This document shows, piece by piece, positions 53,201 through 59,200 of a DNA stretch of 64,000 nt. The stretch is taken from contig NC_092573.1 in assembly GCF_037975245.1 (NCBI RefSeq), positions 8,110,501 to 8,174,500 on the forward strand, in the 5' to 3' direction. The notes beneath the pieces were generated by a model. That model worked only from the letters and a program-made list of their open reading frames with translations, was not told where the DNA came from and made no database searches. Numbering within the stretch: the first letter of the stretch is position 1; the number at the start of each line of letters is the position of its first letter. The position numbers and the translations under genes are program-made. The stretch is from Apostichopus japonicus. Taxonomy: Eukaryota > Echinodermata > Holothuroidea > Aspidochirotida > Stichopodidae.

Positions 53201-56200
53201 TAACGATTATTATAATTAAGCAGTGATTCTTTCTTTCTTGCTTTCTTCCTATGTTCTTTGTTCTTTTCTCTTTTCTCCTTCCTCTTACTTATCCTTTGTA
53301 TTCTCTCGTTTATTGTTTTTGGTAAAGGGGGACTGCTCGTAAAAGCTCTGCTTCTTCAGTCCTCCTCCACCTCCTTGTGTATTAACTATTCACCATTGTA
53401 TTCATATTATGTCGAAATAAATCAAACTCAAACTCGTGTACAATAGGTAACTCATTCCAAGCTAAGTGTGCTATTGGACAGCTATATAAACGGGTCACCC
53501 GTTGTGTATAGCCCATAACCAGGTACCAAAGGTTTAGCCTGTTTATAAACCCAGGAGAGATCCATCCACCATTACACATTACAATGGCTCCAGGAATACC
53601 TGTTGGGTTAAACACAACCCCTGGCAAAGCGGTCACTCTCTGTGTAAAGTTACTAAGCAATCAAACACAGCTTACCAATAGAACCAAACTTTCTTTCCAC
53701 AAACAATTGAACTGTCTTATTTCCTTCTTCCACATCCAGAAAAAGGGAACCCTGGGCAAAACTGAAGACGCCATGTGGTTCATCACTGGCCTGGATGGTG
53801 ACAGAGGCAACCGACGAACGAGGTTCCAGGGCCGCAGCACCAGAGGGAGAAACTCCTGGAAAGAGATGGAAAACTAACTTGAAAAAATCTTATCATTTTT
53901 ATAAACAATTTTCAAGATTGGCCAAGAAGGAAGGAATATATAACCTTTTGAAATTTGTTTTTTGTCCGAGTGCGATGTAGCCCCAAACAAATGTTTGAGA
54001 TGACCCATGTCACTGGTATAAGCTGAAATATGTGGAGGAGTCAATAAAATGACAACAGACGGTAAAAACTACATCCGAGAAAACATGGAAAAAATTCCTT
54101 GTAAATAACGTATCACTAACGAATGATTTTCCAAGATTGGCCAAGTAGGAAGGTTTTGAAAAAATCTTTTAACCAATGTCCTGCAATCATGAAACAAAAT
54201 TTTTTGGGGAAATTTGTTGTTTTATTTTGAACAGAGTGGGACTATGATGAAGTATTGGCCCGAAATACATAAGGGGTGTGCATGACATCCACTGAGATCT
54301 GTCGGGGACCACAACAAGTGTAAACAGCAGGTATGAGAAGAAAGACTTTACCTTCTGTGAAAATGTTGTCAAGAGTCAGAACAAACTCCTCGTTGCTCTC
54401 TGGGGTCTCATCCGCCAAAACGGTCAAGAGAATAGAACCAAAGAGATCACCCTATAACATAAAACAGATAACAGACACATAACCAGTACAGAGTCTACAT
54501 AAGATACACACACAGTAGAATTGCTCTCTTCCACCTTTTTGGCTCCACACCTTTCTGTCTTTGGCCTTTTCCAGTTTATTCCCTACCCCCCTTCCCTTAA
54601 TCCTCTCTTTGTCCCTCCACTGTTTATCTCCTACCTCTCCTCTTCCCCTGTTGGTTTCTTTCTTTCTTCTCTCCATCCCTTGTCTACTAATCCTCTTACA
54701 TCTATCTCTTTGTGTTCACCATGCTCATTAACCTGTCTGTATTCTGTGCGTGTTTTTGTCCCTTCTGTTACTGTTACTTGTCATTCAGCCTTTGAAGAAG
54801 ATCCTGCTAGGATCGAAACGTCAGACCAACTTACTTTTACACATTTTCCTACACAGGCTCTCTAGTGGATAAGCAGTTTGCTAACAGTTTTATTTTATTT
54901 TGACAGTAGAATGTCATCATTTACAGTTAGGTAAGGCTTCAAGATATGTCAACCCTGACAAATCCTTACTTTGGCCAGTAGAAACTCTACCAATCACCTT
55001 TTTTTTCATTTTCAAACAGTCATCAGTGGAACCATTATAGCCTGTCACCATAAAAAGATAGTCCAGATGAAATTTTTATTTTTGGATAGTGCAAGGAAAT
55101 TATACCACTACCTACCACCAGTGAAAGAATGAAATTTGAGTTTGAATTTAGTCTTTTCTTTTCATAAAAGTGTGGTGAAAATTAAGAATGCCACATTTAA
55201 GGGGAGGGAGGGGCTTGAATTGCAAATGAAATTATACCATCATTGAATTTGACATTGAATTTGACATTGAATTCAAATTTATTCTTCACTTTCATAAAGT
55301 GTGCTGAAAAACACGATTAATTACAAAGTTTGGGGGAGGGGCTTCAATTGCAAGTGAAATGATACCATCTCCTACCAACAGTGACAGAAATTGAATTTAA
55401 ATTTATTCTTCCCTTTCATAAAGTGTGCTGGAAGAAAACATTACCGAGTTTGGAGGGAGGGAGGGGGGGTGGGTATGGGAGGTGGTTTTACTCCAAATAG
55501 AACAGTAACCTTGTAAATAAAAGTTTAACCCTACCTCTTGAAATAAAAGTGATCCATTTGTGTCTAGGAAGCTTAGTCCAGGAAGATACCCATTACTTCC
55601 ACTCAACTCCCAGTCGACATAGACCGTCCCCTTTGCGGGGAGAGTCCGCTCCACAGTCACATTAAAGGCTTGTCCTGACAGAAAGAAAACATAGGACAAA
55701 AGCAGGACTGATTTTAAGTGGTTTGTAAATGTCTACACTGAAAACATATCTTGTTGTACAATAAAATTATTGGCATTTTTTGATTAGATCCAGTACACAG
55801 TAACCATATTCAATTTGGTATCTTTCATTTTATGTATAAAATATGTGTTATTGCAAAAGTTTAGCTTTAAGTTTAATATTAACTATTTCCTACTGGCACT
55901 GCAAGAATTTAATCATCAAGTTTAAAAGACACTATTTGTAGTTGGCCTGGGTTTTCTTTGATTTTCAATATCGTGCCAAATTTCTATCGGTAATATGCTG
56001 AATATGTTATCTTATATGATACTATTAATGTTGTATACCCACATATAGTTACGTGTCTGGGATTACACAAACATGCAATGAAAAAGGGTTAAAATCGTCA
56101 AACACGCATGAACAATGCATATTAGTGTGTGCTCACAGAATCCTGAAATAATATCTTCATATTTTGGGCAAAATAAATTTCATAAAACTCAAAAATGTAC

Positions 56201-59200
56201 TTTTGTTAACTTGAAACACTAAACTGCTACCTGATACACCCCTTGACCTGTGTAAGATATGAAGCTAGATAATGACCTACAATTCATCTAATGCAAGTAT
56301 TTAACTTATTTTAATTAATTATTTTAATGGATTATTTAACAACCCACCAATGGAGTGATTGTACAAACCTTCACTGACGATGTGGGACAGCTGAACAAAG
56401 CCGAGGACACCAGCTACATTATCGTTGGCCAATATCACCACGGTTACATTGTTCTGGTTGCTAAGGACACTGCCACCAGTAGGGTTGTAGATTTCGATGA
56501 CGAGCATCTCGTCGTCCTCTGGAACGTCATCATCTTTGATCCCAATGTTAATGACTGTAATGAGATCGATACTTAATTATTAAACAAAAGAAATATTAAA
56601 TATTAAATCTAAATGTAAGATGGATGAATCAATAAGTTAAAGACAATAAGAAAATAAGAAGATAAATATGCTCTATAACGAACTTATTTCTTATTATCCA
56701 TTCCTCTTTCATGAAGTGATTCAATTCACACCAGCAAATTAATGGATTCCTATTGCTTAGTATTCTCTGTACTGAAACACACATTTGAACAATATTTGCA
56801 AAGGAAAGCACTTTGATAATTTCAATCAGGTTTTGTATGGTTGTTTATCTTCAAAGTGATAAATGTTGAGCAAACTTTTGAAAATTTTTACAATTTTTCC
56901 TGGTTTAGATATTTACTAATGACAAACTCACCTGTCTCTTACCAACAACTGCACTATTATTGGACAATGTCTAGAGCACTTGGTAACATTTAGGCACTTT
57001 CTTCTCTGGGTGACTGTCCCAATCTGGTCAGACACCACCCTCCTCTTCAAACCAAGTTCTTCAAAAGTGCAGTTGTTGGGACAAGACAGGGAAGTGAGAA
57101 CTATTTCATAAAGTAAATATCGAGGAGCTTACCTTGTCGGGTCTCACCGGGGCCAAAGTTGACGGTTCCCCCGCTAGCTGTGTAGTCTTCAGCTGGTGTT
57201 GCGGTGGACTGCGATACCCTCCATGATACAGAAACATCTCCTATTGTACCACCTGGAACAATGCAAAAACACAACAATCAAATAGAAATAGATTGAAACA
57301 ATCCAAAGACATGAAAAAACTCCATTCTTAAATTATCTGTTGCCATCTGTTTACATATTCCAACAACAAGCAATCCAGATGTCTTGCTAATGGAACTACA
57401 ATCACAATACTTGATACAGATACACATGTTAGTTGAATCAGTAATTTTCAAATAAATGAAAAATTCTATTCCACGTCACCAATGCTGGATTTTGTTTTCC
57501 TTCAATTATTTCTCAACATTTCATCATTCATCTGATATTATTCATCATATCCTCTCATTTCTTCTTCAAGTTTCTTTGACATAAAAGAACAAAAATCAGG
57601 TTTTTTACCCTTCTCTAAAGTCAACAAAAAAAAGTTGTAAAGCTGAAATACCACTCACCTCTCCTTTCAATGACCAGTTCCTCGCTGACAGATAATCCCT
57701 CTCTCTCCTGTACCAGTACATTGAATTCACTGACTGCATTAGGACTGTTGCTGTAGACAGACCAGATACCGTTAGCATCATCGTTGCTCTCGATGGTAAT
57801 CCCGGTGGTACCCTGCAGGCCGATGGTGGGCCCGTTGATTGGCAGTGGGTTACTGTCCACTACTCTCACAGATAACAGGTTCATCTAGATCAGAAAAGAA
57901 TGGATAAGAGTTACATACATTGAATGAAAATGGAGGCAAAGCTGGGGGTTTGAATGCATTTGCATAGTTAATAATAGCCCACAGGTGCATGTATCACACT
58001 TGTGTATCAAGATAGATACCATCTTGAGCAATTATACAAATGTAATCATTGCAAGTTTTCCACACATTTCTGTATAATTTCTTCTTATGTTAATGTACCA
58101 CTGGTGGCTTACCATGAACACTTCATCCCTTTCAGGTAACAGGTCATCTAAAATGTTAACCATCGCCGCAGATGCGTTTTGTCCAGCCGGGATCCGCAAA
58201 GTACCGGAGATGACTGGGGTATAATCGATTCCAGACAATGCTTGAGTCTCATATAAAAGTTTGGTCTAAAAACAAAAGAAAAATATCAAATATATTTTAA
58301 GGAGCTGATTGTATTTGCAATGTTACCGATTCCTGCTGTGCAAATACAACAACAACAACAACAAATTCTTTTTGTTGGCCAACAACAGCTGTTTCACTCT
58401 CAGCTATGTCAGCTTCTTTTTCAAGTACACAACATCAAAAAGTCTGTAAAGTTATCCAGACAACAGATATATCTAGACTGAGCCTTATTTGCATATAAGA
58501 ATCTGGGCTGATGTTGACAAATGTCATCAAGTTTTCTGAGTGAACAATATACATAATTCACGACACGCACATAGAACATTTACTGCATTACAGCTGGGGT
58601 AAGATACGACTAGTTATGGTGGAAGGTACTCTATTGTTACAATGAACAAATAACTAAGCAAGAATATTTTAAGGAGCTGATTGTATTTGCAATGTTACCC
58701 ATTCCTGCTGTGCAAATACAACAACAACTAATTCTTTTTGTTGGCCAACAACAGCTGTTTTTCTCCTCAGTTATGTCAGCTTCTTTTTCAAGTACACAAC
58801 ATCAAAAAGTCTGTAACGTTGTCAAGACAGCTATATCTAGACTGAGCCTTATTTGCATATAAGAATCTGGGCTGATGTTGACAAATGTCATCAAGTATTC
58901 CGGGTGACAATATACATAATTCATGACACGCACAAAGAACAATTACTGCATTACAGCTGGGGTAAGGTACAACTGGTTATGGTGGAAGGTACTCTATTGT
59001 TACAATGAACAAATAACTAAGCAACATAAGACTCGTTGAAAATCATGTCTAAAGCCGCTAACCTCTTCGATGCTTTTACGGTAGAGGGACACCCCATTTT
59101 GTTCACTGATCCCTTCAGTCCCATCAGTAACAGACCACAGGCAAAAGAATGTGACATTTATCTGTTGAAATTCAAATGCTCCACAAGCTCTCTCCTCCAG

